From contig DRQV01000105.1 in NCBI GenBank assembly GCA_011371325.1, forward strand, positions 1 to 9,042: a DNA stretch of 9,042 nt, written 5' to 3'. This DNA is from Thioploca sp. (GTDB lineage Bacteria > Pseudomonadota > Gammaproteobacteria > Beggiatoales > Beggiatoaceae). This document shows, in pieces, positions 8,087 to 9,042 of this stretch; the stretch's first letter is position 1, and each line of letters begins with the position of its first letter. The notes under the pieces were generated by a model. That model did no database searches and was not told the origin of the DNA. It was given only the letters and a program-made list of their open reading frames with translations. The position numbers and the translations under genes are program-made.

Positions 8087-9042
8087 TTAGATAAAACTGG
8101 GCAAAGCACCTATTCCAAGCCAACTGAATATTACCGATAATATTGCATCAACAATAATGACTAAAAAAATAGCTTGTACTACACTTAATGTAACTTGTTT
8201 GCCAACTTGATCTGCTCCACCTTTAACTCGAAATCCTTGATAACAACCAACCAATGCTATCACTGTTGCGAATATAGGAGTTTTACCGATCCCAATTAAA
8301 TAATTTGTGGTAGAAACTGCTTCTGGAAATCGATGTAAAAAATCGGTAATGCTAACTTCAAATGAGAATTTAGCTACCAACATACTACCAAAAACTCCGA
8401 TCACATCTGCATAGGCAGTAATTAAAGGCATTAAAATAATCAAAGATAGTAATTTTGGCAATACCAATAATTCCATTGGCACAATCCCAATAGTGCACAA
8501 AGCATCAATTTCGTTAGTAACTCTCATCGTTCCAATTTGTGCCGTATAAGCAGAACCACTACGTCCAGCAATAATAATAGCCGTTAATAATGGTACTAAC
8601 TCCCGCAATAAAGTTATGCCGACTAAATCAACAATAAAAATATTAGCTCCATACATGCTTAATTGAATACCACCTTGATAAGCTAATACTACTCCAGTTA
8701 AAAATGCCAACATGCCGATAATGGGCAAAGCGGTTAATCCATCTGCATATAAATTGGAAAATATAGCTTGCCAACGAATCCTAGATGGTGATATTACTTC
8801 TCGTCCCACCAAAGTAAACGTCTTACCAACGAAAGCTAAGAAGTTTATTAAATTATTAAAAGTTTTACAAGTAGACTTGCCTAAATTTTCTAAAAAACTA
8901 GATTTGACAGGAACAATTGTTGGTTGTAATTTGGTGACATAGGTAGTCATCATATCTAGTAAATCTGTATGTTCAGAATCAAAACTTTGCAAAGTGACAG
9001 AACGACCAACTTTTTCTAAAACTTTATAAGTACGAAATAATA
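8087..9042 (-). CDS. MlaE-family ABC transporter permease with N-terminal STAS-like segment, 5' end missing
   Basis: Inner-membrane permease of an MCE-type (Mla-like) lipid transporter, which moves phospholipid between the inner and outer membranes with an ATPase and an MCE-domain protein. The frame is open from the stop at 8089-8087 for 317 codons to the right edge, so the start lies outside. A TTG at 8992-8990 could be taken as a start, but coding continues upstream (LFRTYKVLEKVGRSVT), and this stretch with the following SFDSEHTDLLDMM looks like the end of a STAS-like domain. Such fusions usually have about 370-380 residues, so roughly 60 are missing. In fragment numbering the permease runs from about residue 75: hydrophobic segments at about 104-123, 134-160, 189-215, 247-267 and 282-307, and the family's signature loop AGRSGSAYTAQIG at 158-170, followed by TNEIDAL. 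No ATPase or MCE gene follows it within the window, so it is either the last gene of its operon or stands alone. Family identity is secure; substrate is inferred. Confidence 0.93.
   Translation of the reverse strand, partial: LFRTYKVLEKVGRSVTLQSFDSEHTDLLDMMTTYVTKLQPTIVPVKSSFLENLGKSTCKTFNNLINFLAFVGKTFTLVGREVISPSRIRWQAIFSNLYADGLTALPIIGMLAFLTGVVLAYQGGIQLSMYGANIFIVDLVGITLLRELVPLLTAIIIAGRSGSAYTAQIGTMRVTNEIDALCTIGIVPMELLVLPKLLSLIILMPLITAYADVIGVFGSMLVAKFSFEVSITDFLHRFPEAVSTTNYLIGIGKTPIFATVIALVGCYQGFRVKGGADQVGKQVTLSVVQAIFLVIIVDAILSVIFSWLGIGALPSFI

Noticed and set aside
8712..8942. Plus-strand open frame of 76 codons
   Set aside because: It is antisense to the permease gene, whose membrane segments and family motif are clear on the other strand.
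8990..8992. TTG as the start of the permease
   Set aside because: The frame stays open upstream to the window edge and encodes sequence that fits the end of a STAS-like domain, so this TTG is more likely an internal Leu codon.

Overview
The window is AT-rich DNA (roughly one third G+C by eye) from a Gram-negative bacterium, most likely a gammaproteobacterium. Two things suggest this: a bacterial-type GlgC, and an MlaE-family lipid-transport permease carrying the end of a STAS-like domain. The giant kinase-ATPase-GAF-phosphatase protein is a type I associate with filamentous sulfur bacteria (Beggiatoa/Thioploca group) and with cyanobacteria. The GlgC sequence fits the former better. The taxon is an inference, not a reading.

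Layout. (1) 1-637, minus strand: the N-terminal half of glgC (ADP-glucose synthesis for glycogen), cut by the left window edge, with a good ribosome binding site and a sigma70-like promoter. (2) 638-1004: a 367-base gap that holds the glgC promoter and a decayed plus-strand gene fragment (about 733-960) with stops and a frame change. (3) 1005-2705 and 2747-7987, plus strand: two signalling genes 41 bases apart, probably one operon. The first encodes a receiver-PAS-histidine kinase. The second encodes a 1746-residue Ser/Thr kinase - AAA ATPase - helical repeat - GAF - coiled coil - PP2C/SpoIIE-type phosphatase. (4) 7988-8086: a short gap with a 12-bp inverted repeat, probably a terminator shared by the converging genes. 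(5) 8087-9042, minus strand: an MlaE-type ABC permease running off the right edge; its true start is outside the window.

How the genes may work together. The two signalling proteins contain sensor, phosphotransfer, Ser/Thr kinase and Ser/Thr phosphatase modules but no DNA-binding or other recognised effector domain, so their output must be a protein encoded elsewhere. They resemble a relay in which a receiver-gated histidine kinase is paired with a bifunctional kinase/phosphatase of the partner-switching type. Nothing in the sequence proves that they act on each other, or that they control the flanking glycogen or lipid-transport genes. I see no mobile element, CRISPR array, tRNA or rRNA here.
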